Origin: UBA940 sp031547885
Lineage (GTDB): Bacteria; Bacteroidota; Bacteroidia; Bacteroidales; Rikenellaceae
Direction of reading: 5' to 3'
Assembly (NCBI GenBank): GCA_031547885.1
Contig: JAVBRO010000005.1
Span: forward strand, 62,001-126,000
DNA length: 64,000 nt
Numbering within the stretch: position 1 is the stretch's first letter; each line of letters begins with the position of its first letter. Made by a program: the position numbers and the translations under genes. Below the pieces are notes generated by a model, which saw nothing but the letters and a program-made list of their open reading frames with translations, was not told the origin of the DNA and searched no databases. Below are positions 46,769 to 55,443 of the stretch, one piece after another.

Positions 46769-49700
46769 ATGAGGAACAAACTTATTGCATTGCTGTTTGC
46801 GATCCTGCCATTTGCGGCATATTCCCAAAGCGCGTATGACAAAGGCTGGGACAGCTTTTTGAACAACAAGGGAAATGAAGCGCGCCAATACTTCAATGAA
46901 GCGCTGGATGATAAGCAGACGCGCTCGGACGCTTACCTCAGCCTTGCGCTGCTGGACGATTTCGAAGGAAAAACAGAACAGGCCTTCGAGAACTGGAGCA
47001 AATTCTATGACGGTACGCCCAGGGCTAATGTCCTGCTTTACACGAGCATCCATTTCCCCTTTGCATTCTCTTCCCGTCATGCGCTGAAGCAAAATAAGTT
47101 TGCTTTTTTACAAAAGCTGGAAAAAAGCCCTGTGATGAACGGCTGGCTGAAAGCAGTGATCGATGACGCCATGGGATATCATTATATGGGCATCAACGAT
47201 TTCGAGACGGCTAAAAAATATTTCCGCGCATCCGGAGTACTCTACGAATGGCAGGTTCTCGGAAATTTCGACAACACTTCAGGCGGGGGTTTTAATAAAG
47301 AGTGGGGCGCGTTGGAAAAGGCTAAGACGAGCGACCGGTTTGTGAATGTAGCCGGGGCGGAGGTCTCGTGGTTCTATCCGGGAGCGAGCCCGCTGGACGG
47401 CTGGTTCCGCCATGATTATTATATGACATCCTCAAACGCGATAGTTTACGCGCAGACCTTCGTAGATAGTCCGGAGTCTCAGGAAGTGATATTCAGCGTG
47501 GGGGTTTCGGGTTCCCTGAAGGCATGGGTCAACGACGCTTTGGTATTGAGAGTGGAAGATGAACGCAATTGCGGCATGGACCTCTACGAGGCGAAGGTAA
47601 GGCTGAATAAAGGCGCGAACCGGATAGTGCTGCAGCTCGGAGCCGGCGATGTCGACTCCAGCAACTTTTACGCGAGATTCGTTAATGACGACGGTTATCC
47701 GGTACAGGGTTTGACACACAGCCACCAGTATGCGGAATATACCAAAGACAGTTCTGGCCGGATGCCGCCCATGCTTGAATTTTATGCTGAAAAAGAACTC
47801 AGGCAGATGATCGCCGGGGACGAGGGGAATATGCTGTACAAGATGATGATGGCCGATCAGTATCTGATCGCGGACAAAACGGATGAGGCCCTGGAACTGT
47901 TGATCTCGCTTCAGGAGCGGCAGCCGAACTCGACCCTTCTACATATGAAGCTGTCGGAGGCATATATCAGGTCCCAGAATCAGACTTATTCCACGCGGGA
48001 AACGGAAGCTATCATGACGAAAGATCCCGATTCGTTCTTCGGGTTGAACCTGTCGATATCGGAAGCCCAGGACTCCGGAAAGATAAGCGAAGTGAAGAAA
48101 ATGCTGGAAAAGCTTGTGAACCTCTACGGCCGGAACGATTATGCGATAATCGTGGAACAGTGGATCGCCGGGCGTGAAAACGATTCCAAGAAACTACAGA
48201 GTCTTGTCAGGGAGCGGTACAGCAAATATCCCGAGAGCTATTCGAGGATGAATAATCTTTACCAGATCACGGAAAATACACTCAAGGACAGTAAGGCGGC
48301 TAAGAAAATAGCTGAAGATTATTACAAGAAATACCACAGTGAAAGCGTAATCCCGACCCTGGCGTCGATATATGTGAAAGAGGGGAATGTGGATAAGGCT
48401 TTGAAACTGTTTGAAGAGAGACTGAAAAAGCATCCCTATGCTTCCGGTTATTATTTGAACTATGCCCAGGTCCTGCTCAACATACAACGTTATGATAAAG
48501 CGCTCGCTGTGGCCAACGATCTCCTGAAGCTGGCTCCGTACGAGGCGGGACCCTACTTTGTAATAGCCAATATATATAAAGAGCAGGGCAATAAGGCCCA
48601 GGCTGTGGCTAATTATGAAAAGGCGCTGTATTATTATCCCGGGCATTTTAACGCCTTGCAGCAGTTGAGGCTTCTGGATGCGAAAAATGAATTCGAGGAT
48701 TATTTTCCGGCTGATAACCTCGAAGAATTGATAGCCAGGGCTGGAAACGCTGCGGATTACCCCGAAGACAATTCGATAATCGTATTGTACACGGAAGACA
48801 TGCTGTTCCATGAAGGCGGTGCGAACGAATCGCGCATCCGGATGGCTGTCAAGATCCTTAATCAGGCCGGGATAGATACATGGAAAGAATATGTGGTATC
48901 CGCATTCACGGGCCAGAGCATTGTTCTGGATAAAACCGAAATAATAAAACCGAACGGCCAGAAAGTGAAGGCTGAGTCGAATGAGGGACATATTGTGTTT
49001 ACCGGGCTCGAAATAGGCGACGTACTCCATCTCGACTATCGCGTCAAAACGTATTATTACGGCAAACTGTCGCGTATGTTTACCAGCGCTTTCGGTTTCC
49101 GGTATACGCTGCCTACGATGTATGTCCGGTATACGATGGCTGTGCCTGAAGATATGAAGTTCAACTACAAGTTCGTCAACGGGGATCTCGACCCGGTCAT
49201 ATCGAAGACGAACGACAGAACTTTGTATAAATGGGAACTCGGCGACCAGCCTTCGATCAAGCAGGAGCCTTTGATGCCCAGCCTGCAGGACGTAGCGCCG
49301 ACGCTTATGTGCAACAATTTCCCCGATTGGAAGTTCGTGAGGGAATGGTATCAGGATGTCACGACAAACAAATTCAAGGCGGACTATGTGCTGAAGAGCA
49401 CGATAGCCCAGATATTGAAAGGGAAAGAAGACGCCGGAGATCTGGAGAAGGCAAGGCTTTTTTATGAATACATTATAAAAAACACGTCGTATCTGAATGC
49501 CGAATTTATGCAGGACAACCAGATACCGCAAAAGGCGTCGAGGACTCTGTCCACCCGCATGGGAGACTGCAAGGATGTTGCGACCCTGTTCACCAGCATG
49601 TGCCGCGAGGCCGGCATCGATGCCAACATCGCGCTGGTCCTGACCAGGGGTATGCCTGAAAATACTTTTATTTTCCCTTCCAATGCATTTAACCATGCGA

Positions 49701-50527
49701 TCGCAGAGTTGAACGTCGACGGTAAAAGATATCTGCTCGAACTCACCAGCAACCATCTGCCGTTCGGGGGCGTATTCGAGGAGTCATTGATAGACGCCAA
49801 GCTGCTGTCTATAAAAAAACCGGCCGGAGGAGCTGAAGATACCCTGGAAACAGTACGTCAGATTCATCAGGTGCCGAATAACGTCGTCAGAAGTAAAAAA
49901 ATCGAACTCGACGGCGATGATTACAAGGTTGATTTCTCAAGCGTGAATTCCGGAAGCCGGGCGGCATATGTGAGGTACTATTATGCCGATATAGGTGCGG
50001 AAGAACGGAGAAAAGCTTTCAATGAAATAGCCGCGTCGGATTATCGGACAAGGGTCGTATTGTCGGATCTCGAATTCCGGAACCTGGATAATCTGGCCGA
50101 TTCCGTTGCCTACGGATACAAAGTGGTCGCAGACAATATAGTACAGAATATCACCGAAATGAAGATATTCAAACTGGTATGGACCGATAATTTCGGCACG
50201 CTGGAAGAACTCTCCAGAGATTCACGCAAATATCCGTTCCTGAGTTGGGCCTACTCGAGCGGAGATGTTTCGACGGAAACCATAGAGGTGAAAATTCCGG
50301 AAGGAATGGAGCTGGCGGAGAAACCCGCCGATATATTCATTGAATGCGTAAACGCATCATACAGTGTCCGTTTCGATGTTTCCAAAAAGGGTATATTCAA
50401 GGCTACCAGAGAATTTGTTCCCAAAACCGGGATCGTTTCGGTCGAAGAGTATCCGGCGTTCACCAAATTTATGTATGGCGTGCAGAAGAACGACGATAAG
50501 ACATATATAATAAAACGGAAGCGCTGA
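46769..50527 (+). CDS. TPR / DUF3857 / transglutaminase-like exported protein
   Basis: 1252 aa from ATG 46769, where a signal peptide (MRNKLIALLFAILPFAAYSQ) begins; the longer frame to 46676 has no signal. TPR-like repeats (about 22-110 and 345-630) flank a PA14/galactose-binding-like beta domain (about 180-310). A DUF3857 domain (about 665-830) leads to a transglutaminase-like domain: C934 in RMGDCKDVATLF and H976 in AFNHAIAEL. The third position, usually Asp, looks like Glu in LLELTSN. Function unknown; periplasmic peptidase or cross-linking activity is possible. Monocistronic, ending at a strong terminator. Confidence 0.85.
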   Translation: MRNKLIALLFAILPFAAYSQSAYDKGWDSFLNNKGNEARQYFNEALDDKQTRSDAYLSLALLDDFEGKTEQAFENWSKFYDGTPRANVLLYTSIHFPFAFSSRHALKQNKFAFLQKLEKSPVMNGWLKAVIDDAMGYHYMGINDFETAKKYFRASGVLYEWQVLGNFDNTSGGGFNKEWGALEKAKTSDRFVNVAGAEVSWFYPGASPLDGWFRHDYYMTSSNAIVYAQTFVDSPESQEVIFSVGVSGSLKAWVNDALVLRVEDERNCGMDLYEAKVRLNKGANRIVLQLGAGDVDSSNFYARFVNDDGYPVQGLTHSHQYAEYTKDSSGRMPPMLEFYAEKELRQMIAGDEGNMLYKMMMADQYLIADKTDEALELLISLQERQPNSTLLHMKLSEAYIRSQNQTYSTRETEAIMTKDPDSFFGLNLSISEAQDSGKISEVKKMLEKLVNLYGRNDYAIIVEQWIAGRENDSKKLQSLVRERYSKYPESYSRMNNLYQITENTLKDSKAAKKIAEDYYKKYHSESVIPTLASIYVKEGNVDKALKLFEERLKKHPYASGYYLNYAQVLLNIQRYDKALAVANDLLKLAPYEAGPYFVIANIYKEQGNKAQAVANYEKALYYYPGHFNALQQLRLLDAKNEFEDYFPADNLEELIARAGNAADYPEDNSIIVLYTEDMLFHEGGANESRIRMAVKILNQAGIDTWKEYVVSAFTGQSIVLDKTEIIKPNGQKVKAESNEGHIVFTGLEIGDVLHLDYRVKTYYYGKLSRMFTSAFGFRYTLPTMYVRYTMAVPEDMKFNYKFVNGDLDPVISKTNDRTLYKWELGDQPSIKQEPLMPSLQDVAPTLMCNNFPDWKFVREWYQDVTTNKFKADYVLKSTIAQILKGKEDAGDLEKARLFYEYIIKNTSYLNAEFMQDNQIPQKASRTLSTRMGDCKDVATLFTSMCREAGIDANIALVLTRGMPENTFIFPSNAFNHAIAELNVDGKRYLLELTSNHLPFGGVFEESLIDAKLLSIKKPAGGAEDTLETVRQIHQVPNNVVRSKKIELDGDDYKVDFSSVNSGSRAAYVRYYYADIGAEERRKAFNEIAASDYRTRVVLSDLEFRNLDNLADSVAYGYKVVADNIVQNITEMKIFKLVWTDNFGTLEELSRDSRKYPFLSWAYSSGDVSTETIEVKIPEGMELAEKPADIFIECVNASYSVRFDVSKKGIFKATREFVPKTGIVSVEEYPAFTKFMYGVQKNDDKTYIIKRKR

Positions 50528-50550
50528 CCTTTCCGTGTTTACCCCTCTTA

Positions 50551-50593
50551 AAGACAGACCGCCGTAAGTTGTACGCTTACGGCGGTCTGTCTT
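50551..50593. terminator. Bidirectional intrinsic terminator
   Basis: AAGACAGACCGCCGTAAG (50551-50568) pairs over 18 bp without mismatch with the arm 50576-50593 across a 7-nt loop; TTTTATTTTG follows on the + strand. Shared by the convergent transglutaminase and rtcB genes. Confidence 0.92.
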
Positions 50594-51904
50594 TTATTTT
50601 GCTTTTATATTCAGGATCGGTTTCACGGTATCTATTATCGCGGCCGTATCCCTGATCGCTTCGATGATGACGTCCTTGTCCTTATAAGCCATGGGTGATT
50701 CGTCAAGGGTTTCCTCGCAGACCGAGGTGGAGTATATGCCTTCCATCTCTTTCGAGAAGTCGTCCATAGCCAGCGTTTTGGCGGCCCGGCTCCTCGACAG
50801 GATGCGGCCCGCACCGTGGGGTGCTGAAAAGTTCCAATCCGGGTTGCTCCGCCCTTCGCAGATCAGCAGCCCGTCGCACATATTGAACGGAATGACCATC
50901 TTCTCGCCCTCGTAAGCGCGGATAGCCCCCTTGCGGATTATCCAGTCCGTCGTGTCGATGAAATTGTGCATCGAATAGACCGACTCTGCAATTCCGTAAT
51001 CCGCGCCCAGCGCTTCGAAAATGGATTTTGTCATAGCCTTATGGTTGTACCGGGCGTAAGTTTGCGCGATGACCATGTCCACGAGGTATTCATACATATC
51101 ATCGCCCTGAAGCAGGTATTCCTTTTCCCCCAGCCGGAACCTCTTCTTCAACTCTTTGATCTTGGCGGGAATATCCGACGTGGGAATTGTGTTTTGTGTA
51201 ATAGCACGAAACTCGTCGTGATATTCCCGTGGAAGTGTGGTGTGCGCAGTCATCTTCTTTGCATGATACTTGCACACTTTCAGTCCGAAATTGCGCGAAC
51301 CGGAGTGGATGGTCAGGTAGTGCGAGTTGTCGCCCGTCGATTCGCCGGCTTCGATGAAGTGGTTGCCGCCGCCCAGTGTCCCGACGGAGCGGTAAAACAC
51401 ATCCTTACCGATACCGACCTTGATGCACAACACATCTATATAATCCCGGTCTATGGTAAACGCCGCCTTCTCTTCGCCGAACCGTTTTGTCCACTCCGCC
51501 TGGAAAAGCCGGATGTTCCCGTTTACATCGGCAAGGTAAGGCTCCACCCACCAATCGTCGAAAGTTTCAGGCGTGCGTATCTCCATTCCCATCGGGACGG
51601 CCGCCCTTATCTTTTTGTCGAGTTCCGGAAGCATTCCGGGAGTCAGCCGTTTGTCGAGTTTGTGGCTTGTGACGGAACATCCTATGTCCACGCCGATATA
51701 ATTAGGGTTCAGCATGGTTGTTACCGGCATCGTGAAGCCTATTACAATGCCCACGCCGACATGGGTATCCGGCATTATGCGTACCGGAACACCCGCCGAT
51801 ATCTCGTTGTCGAGGATGCCGCGGATAAGATCCAGCGCGCCCTCTTCGACTTCGTCGATAAATACCTTGCAATCCTGATTGTATTTTCCTTCCAGACGTA
51901 TCAT
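50594..51904 (-). CDS. rtcB: RNA-splicing ligase RtcB
   Basis: 436 aa. RtcB hallmarks: MPDTHVG (D46, H48), VDIGCSVTSHK (C76, manganese), GTLGGGNHFIE (N181, H182), IHSGSRNFG (H200), HNFID (H313) and SAPHGAGRILSR with the GMP-accepting catalytic H363. It joins RNA ends carrying 2',3'-cyclic phosphate or 3'-phosphate to 5'-OH using GTP; in bacteria it serves RNA repair. It overlaps the 165-aa upstream gene by 4 bp, so both are co-translated. A divergent WYL regulator lies beyond. Confidence 0.93.
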   Translation of the reverse strand: MIRLEGKYNQDCKVFIDEVEEGALDLIRGILDNEISAGVPVRIMPDTHVGVGIVIGFTMPVTTMLNPNYIGVDIGCSVTSHKLDKRLTPGMLPELDKKIRAAVPMGMEIRTPETFDDWWVEPYLADVNGNIRLFQAEWTKRFGEEKAAFTIDRDYIDVLCIKVGIGKDVFYRSVGTLGGGNHFIEAGESTGDNSHYLTIHSGSRNFGLKVCKYHAKKMTAHTTLPREYHDEFRAITQNTIPTSDIPAKIKELKKRFRLGEKEYLLQGDDMYEYLVDMVIAQTYARYNHKAMTKSIFEALGADYGIAESVYSMHNFIDTTDWIIRKGAIRAYEGEKMVIPFNMCDGLLICEGRSNPDWNFSAPHGAGRILSRSRAAKTLAMDDFSKEMEGIYSTSVCEETLDESPMAYKDKDVIIEAIRDTAAIIDTVKPILNIKAK

Positions 51905-52398
51905 TTCTGTTCCTCCAAAAACTTTTTGAACTCTTTGATAAATATTTCGTTTTGATTGTCCCTGGTCAACTCGGGATAAGTGTGTGGGTATTCGTTATAC
52001 TCAAGAGATGAGAGAGCGTCGTCGAGCTCCATGAAAATTGAGTATCTACGGTCATAGTCTGCTGCCATGTAGAGATTGTACATAATATGAACCGCATTTT
52101 CAGGAACCATTTGCCCGTCGATAACCTTTTCTGCGACAGAGGCGGCATACTTCTGCAAAAGTTTTTCAGGCCCGGCATCCATATCGATCCCCAGTTCGTG
52201 TGCGGCCATCCCGAAATACTGATCGACGGCCCAGCTGTCGTCGTGATCCAACCCGGCAAGGATGCGGATATTTTCGGAGTCGTAACCGTTTTCGAGGAGT
52301 TCCACGCCGAATGCAGCGTACTTCTTCGCGTCGAATCCCATAATGATTCTTTCGCCCATCAGGGTATCCGCGCGCCGCTGCAAATCTTTCTTTTCCAT
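51901..52398 (-). CDS. Small rtcB-coupled protein of unknown function
   Basis: 165 aa, acidic, soluble, predicted mainly helical (FGVELLENGYDSENIRILAGL, VIDGQMVPENAVHIMYNLYMA). No signal peptide and no motif I recognise. It is the first gene of the rtcB operon and overlaps rtcB by ATGA, which implies stoichiometric coupled translation. Position suggests an accessory or regulator of RNA ligation or repair; that is inference from context only. Confidence 0.75.
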   Translation of the reverse strand: MEKKDLQRRADTLMGERIIMGFDAKKYAAFGVELLENGYDSENIRILAGLDHDDSWAVDQYFGMAAHELGIDMDAGPEKLLQKYAASVAEKVIDGQMVPENAVHIMYNLYMAADYDRRYSIFMELDDALSSLEYNEYPHTYPELTRDNQNEIFIKEFKKFLEEQK

Positions 52399-52447
52399 GG
52401 TTGCTGTTTTTTACGATACAAAGGAAAAGCATAGCTGCGCAATGTTT

Positions 52448-52477
52448 TTGCGTAACGGAAAATAATTTTTACTTTTG
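52448..52477 (+). promoter_or_regulatory. Promoter of the WYL regulator gene
   Basis: TTG at 52448-52450 (in TTTTTG), 19-bp spacer, TACTTTTG at 52470-52477: a full match to the Bacteroidetes consensus, 59 bp upstream of the ATG. Confidence 0.75.
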
Positions 52478-52536
52478 TTGGAAATCTGTTCTAAACAGTT
52501 GTTTTTCAGTCGTTTTTTTTTAAAAAAATCAGAAAT

Positions 52537-53556
52537 ATGCCTGCCAACCGGAATGCCCTGGTGCGTTACAAAACTATCGACACCTGCCTGCGGAACCGTT
52601 ACCGCCGCTGGACATTGGAAGACCTTATCGAGGCCTGCTCGGACGCGCTGTACGAATACGAAGGCATCGACAAGGGGATCAGCCGCCGTACCATCCAGCT
52701 CGATATCCAGATGATGCGCAGCGAGAAGCTGGGGTATAATGCCCCGATCGTTGTGTACGACAATAAATATTATACTTACGAAGACCCCGGTTACAGCATA
52801 ACCGACACGCCGCTTTCCGAGCAGGACCTGAGAACGATGTCCGAGGCTGTCGAGGTTTTGCGGCAGTTCAAGGGATTTTCCTATTTCTCCGGCATGGGCG
52901 AGATCGTGAGCCGGCTGGAAGACCATGTCACTTCCGCCCGCCAGAAGACAGTTCCGGTGATCGATTTCGAAAAGAACGAAAGCCTGCGCGGACTGGAATA
53001 CCTGGACACGGTGTACCACGCGGTTACGGACAAAAAAGCGCTGCGTATAACATATCGTTCATTCAGGGCGCGAAAAGAGAATACGTTTGTCTTTTTCCCC
53101 TATCTGCTGAAAGAGTACCGCAACCGATGGTTCGTTTTCGGCAACCGCCGGGGTGCGGGAGGATTGCTTAACCTTGCACTCGACCGTATCCATGAACTCG
53201 GCATTGCCGAGGGGATGCCGTTTGTCGAAAACACATTCTTCGATCCCGCGGCCTATTTCGAGGATATGATCGGTGTAACCCGGAATATCGTGGACGAACC
53301 AGAAACTGTGCGTTTTTTTGTAAATGCCGAGAATGCACCTTATGTGGCGACAAAGCCGTTTCACAAAAGCCAGCGCGTTGTCGAAACTCTCGACGACGGA
53401 TCGGTGGTGTTTGAGATGCGGGTAATTATAAATCACGAGCTGCGCCGGGAACTGTTCGGATTTGCAGATGCCGTAAGAGTGCTGTCGCCGCACTCATTAG
53501 CCGGGTTTATGGCCGCCAGATTCAGATCGGCATTGGAAAAATATTCGGAACTGTGA
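52537..53556 (+). CDS. WYL-domain transcriptional regulator
   Basis: 339 aa. The N-terminal winged-helix segment (RYKTIDTCLRNRYRRWTLEDL, GISRRTIQLDIQMMRSE) is followed by a WYL domain near 160-235 with PYLLKEYRNRWFVFGNRR, where the motif reads WFV rather than WYL, and a C-terminal WCX-like region. WYL proteins sense nucleic acid or nucleotide ligands and often control DNA/RNA repair and defence genes. Being divergent from the rtcB operon (138-bp spacer) it probably regulates it. Confidence 0.85.
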   Translation: MPANRNALVRYKTIDTCLRNRYRRWTLEDLIEACSDALYEYEGIDKGISRRTIQLDIQMMRSEKLGYNAPIVVYDNKYYTYEDPGYSITDTPLSEQDLRTMSEAVEVLRQFKGFSYFSGMGEIVSRLEDHVTSARQKTVPVIDFEKNESLRGLEYLDTVYHAVTDKKALRITYRSFRARKENTFVFFPYLLKEYRNRWFVFGNRRGAGGLLNLALDRIHELGIAEGMPFVENTFFDPAAYFEDMIGVTRNIVDEPETVRFFVNAENAPYVATKPFHKSQRVVETLDDGSVVFEMRVIINHELRRELFGFADAVRVLSPHSLAGFMAARFRSALEKYSEL

Positions 53557-53622
53557 TTATTTATTTACAGCGGCTTTTCGGTTATATAAAATGTTTCACG
53601 CGAAGAAAATGAATAACTCTTT

Positions 53623-53997
53623 TTAAAATGCATCCGCGGCCAATAGTGTCTGAAGCAACCCGGGAACTTCCAGTTCCTCACATTTGATTTTTGATAGGCT
53701 CTGCTTCCCTTTTTCGGTCAGCGTAAAATACATCTGTCGTTTGTCTTTTGTGCCGGGAATACGCACGACGAGACCTTTCCCCTCCACCGAGGCGATCACT
53801 TTCGAGGTATTCGATGTGGTTAGTCCCAGCAAGTCGCTCAACTCTCCGGACGACAAGAACTCCGACTTATATAACGAACAGAGCAGCATTCCTTCGTTAA
53901 GGCAGATACCATAGTAATTCTCGAACTGTTGTTCAAACGCCATGATACCACGCTGAACATCTCTGATCCTGCATAATTTTCCAATTTCCCGGAGCAT
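53623..53997 (-). CDS. MarR-family transcriptional regulator
   Basis: 124 aa winged helix: LSSGELSDLLGLTTSNTSKV is the recognition helix region and RIPGTKDKRQMYFTLTEKGK is the wing with the D-K-R signature. An in-frame ATG at 53943 (MAFEQQ) is an alternative start, but the 5-bp gap to the thioredoxin gene favours the first. Last gene of a three-gene operon. The operator candidate at 54698-54724 suggests autoregulation. Confidence 0.82.
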   Translation of the reverse strand: MLREIGKLCRIRDVQRGIMAFEQQFENYYGICLNEGMLLCSLYKSEFLSSGELSDLLGLTTSNTSKVIASVEGKGLVVRIPGTKDKRQMYFTLTEKGKQSLSKIKCEELEVPGLLQTLLAADAF

Positions 53998-54002
53998 AGT
54001 AT

Positions 54003-54458
54003 TTACTTTTTAAGTAATACTTCGTCGATCACCTTTTTAAAATCGGTTTTACTCATGGTCCCCTGCGCCATTTGCGGTTGATCGTCCATCGGTATGAACA
54101 GCAGCGTGGGGATAGAGCGCACGCCGAACAGCGAGGCCAACTCCTGTTCTCTGTCCACATTTATCTTGTAGATGTAGATGCTGTCGGCGTATTCGGCTGC
54201 CAGCTCTTCCAATACCGGAGCAATGGCTCTGCACGGGGCGCACCAGTCGGCATAGAAGTCGACCAGCGCGGGGCGGTCGCCCAGGTATTTCCACTCTTTT
54301 GGGGAAGTTTCGTAATCGGCGACTTTTTTCCGGAAGTCCGCCTTGGTGAGTTGGATCGTTGTCATATTATTAGAGGTTTGATTGTTTTTTGCGGTGCTGC
54401 TCCTGCAGGCGGCAAACACAAGCCCTGCGAACAGGATCAAAGCGATGAACTTTTTCAT
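54003..54458 (-). CDS. Thioredoxin-like lipoprotein
   Basis: 151 aa with lipobox VFAAC (Cys18). Thioredoxin fold with FYADWCAPCRAIAP (redox cysteines C73 and C76) and the cis-Pro motif SIPTLL. Exported, so it acts in the periplasm or at a membrane surface as a disulfide reductase or isomerase. It overlaps the DUF6132 gene by ATGA and precedes marR by 5 bp. Confidence 0.9.
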   Translation of the reverse strand: MKKFIALILFAGLVFAACRSSTAKNNQTSNNMTTIQLTKADFRKKVADYETSPKEWKYLGDRPALVDFYADWCAPCRAIAPVLEELAAEYADSIYIYKINVDREQELASLFGVRSIPTLLFIPMDDQPQMAQGTMSKTDFKKVIDEVLLKK

Positions 54459-54661
54459 TTTTTCTTCTTTTTAAACATATTCAGCAGCAAGCCGCCTATG
54501 AGGGCGCCCCATACTGAACTAAATAGCGGCGACGAGGTGATAGGACAACCGCCTCCGATACATCCCACGAAACGCCAGTATAGAAAACCACCGAGTGCGC
54601 CGACGGCTACTCCAATCAGGGTAAGCGCTTCTGTTCTCATGAAATTGATCACCTTGTCCAT
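54455..54661 (-). CDS. DUF6132-family small membrane protein
   Basis: 68 aa if started at the ATG at 54661 (MDKVINFMRTEAL). A further upstream ATG (54703) lies inside the operator and upstream of the -7 box, so it cannot be used from that promoter; ATG 54640 is another option. Two membrane helices surround FVGCIGGGCPITSSP, the Cys-rich loop typical of DUF6132 proteins. It is co-translated with the thioredoxin lipoprotein, suggesting a shared redox or sulfur-related function. Confidence 0.8.
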   Translation of the reverse strand: MDKVINFMRTEALTLIGVAVGALGGFLYWRFVGCIGGGCPITSSPLFSSVWGALIGGLLLNMFKKKKK

Positions 54662-54680
54662 CTCCGGGCCTTTATTTTTG

Positions 54681-54712
54681 CAAAGGTAGAAATAAAATTC
54701 CATTGGAACAAA
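54681..54712 (-). promoter_or_regulatory. Promoter of the DUF6132-thioredoxin-marR operon
   Basis: Minus strand: TTTG (54712-54709), 20-bp spacer, TACCTTTG (54688-54681), a full consensus match. The start of transcription would fall near 54675, downstream of the ATG at 54703. Confidence 0.75.
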
Positions 54713-54724
54713 TTTCCAATGGAA
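54698..54724. promoter_or_regulatory. MarR-type operator
   Basis: TTCCATTGGAA (54698-54708) and TTCCAATGGAA (54714-54724) are exact reverse complements, and each is itself a TTCCA-N-TGGAA palindrome. The element covers the -33 box and spacer of the operon promoter, so bound repressor would block polymerase. Confidence 0.75.
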
Positions 54725-55046
54725 AATATATTCATTGATACACTGAAATCATAGATCTGATTGGACGAATTTATTCGTCATTTTTCCAATATCCGGTTTT
54801 TAGCAGGAGTGTCGGGTCGTTCTAGACATTGCATCTCAAAGCATTGACGTCTTATTCGGTGGTAGATTCCGATGGATATTTTACCACGGATAAGTTGAAT
54901 TTCTATTTTCTGTCCGGCTTAACGGCTTGCAGAGAATTCATTAACACTTATACAAGGTCGGCGGCGTATTGTGACTATAATTTGCGGCCAAACAACTCGA
55001 CTTTCGATATAAATTTTAGATAATTATATGAGTTATAACATGTAAG
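54725..55046. other. AT-rich intergenic stretch
   Basis: Over 300 bp without a convincing gene. A short hairpin (GACGAA 54764-54769 with TTCGTC 54774-54779, then ATTTTTCC) might be a weak terminator. A 64-codon open frame at 54829-55023 has no supporting start signal or family. Confidence 0.5.
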
Positions 55047-55077
55047 TTAGTTAAATTGTTTTTTTAATTTATATTTG
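55047..55077 (+). promoter_or_regulatory. Candidate promoter of the structured RNA
   Basis: TATATTTG at 55070-55077 is a perfect -7 box; TTAG at 55047-55050 is an imperfect -33 at 19-bp spacing. Sequence around it is strongly AT-rich. Transcription would start near 55083. Confidence 0.55.
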
Positions 55078-55082
55078 TATTG

Positions 55083-55276
55083 TCTCTCGGAGTTATTCCG
55101 ACGGGCAAACCGATACCTCACCCGGAAACTGGCTGTTTTTGCAATAGTGGTAATCGGCAGGCCATAAAGAATAGTCATTCTATACTTTGTCTATAGTATA
55201 GCGTGGTGTCGTCTGCTACCACTTTGCGTATAGCCAGTACGGTGGGTGAGGAGCGTTCGAGCACCACGCTTTTTTT
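55083..55276 (+). ncRNA. Candidate structured RNA, rod-shaped, possibly 6S-like
   Basis: No open reading frame fits, yet the segment folds into a long rod. CCTCACCC (55116-55123) pairs with GGGTGAGG (55244-55251), ACTGGCT (55128-55134) with AGCCAGT (55232-55238), GTGGTA (55147-55152) with TACCAC (55217-55222), and GCAG (55157-55160) with CTGC (55213-55216). A 12/9-nt internal bubble (55135-55146 against 55223-55231) and apical hairpin CTATAC/GTATAG complete it. AGCGT/ACGCT plus seven T at 55270-55276 form a terminator. About 190 nt, a rod and a central bubble recall 6S RNA, which binds RNA polymerase. The identity is inferred by shape only. Confidence 0.5.
55252..55276 (+). terminator. Terminator of the structured RNA
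   Basis: AGCGT (55252-55256) with ACGCT (55266-55270) followed by a T-run; alternatively GCGTGGTG (55201-55208) pairs with CACCACGC (55262-55269). Either way a GC stem directly precedes T7. Confidence 0.65.
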
Positions 55277-55443
55277 GTACCCTTATGGGACCAAAATTAC
55301 AACCAAAATCCCGCAATGAAAAATGTAATCGACGTTTTTTCATTAATCCACTCTGACTATGGACAGATGACGGCAAGACCATCCCTACTCTGGTTTCTGA
55401 GCATAAGCTAACATTGGCACAATCTCTGTTTACAACGCAGAAA

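Noticed and set aside
54829..55023. 64-codon open frame in the AT-rich spacer
   Set aside because: No export signal, family similarity or promoter of its own; the composition differs from nearby genes, so chance ORF is more likely.
55201..55269. Long hairpin GCGTGGTG/CACCACGC as a simple terminator only
   Set aside because: It competes with a more extensive nested structure from 55116 onward; both are noted, but the rod explains more of the sequence.
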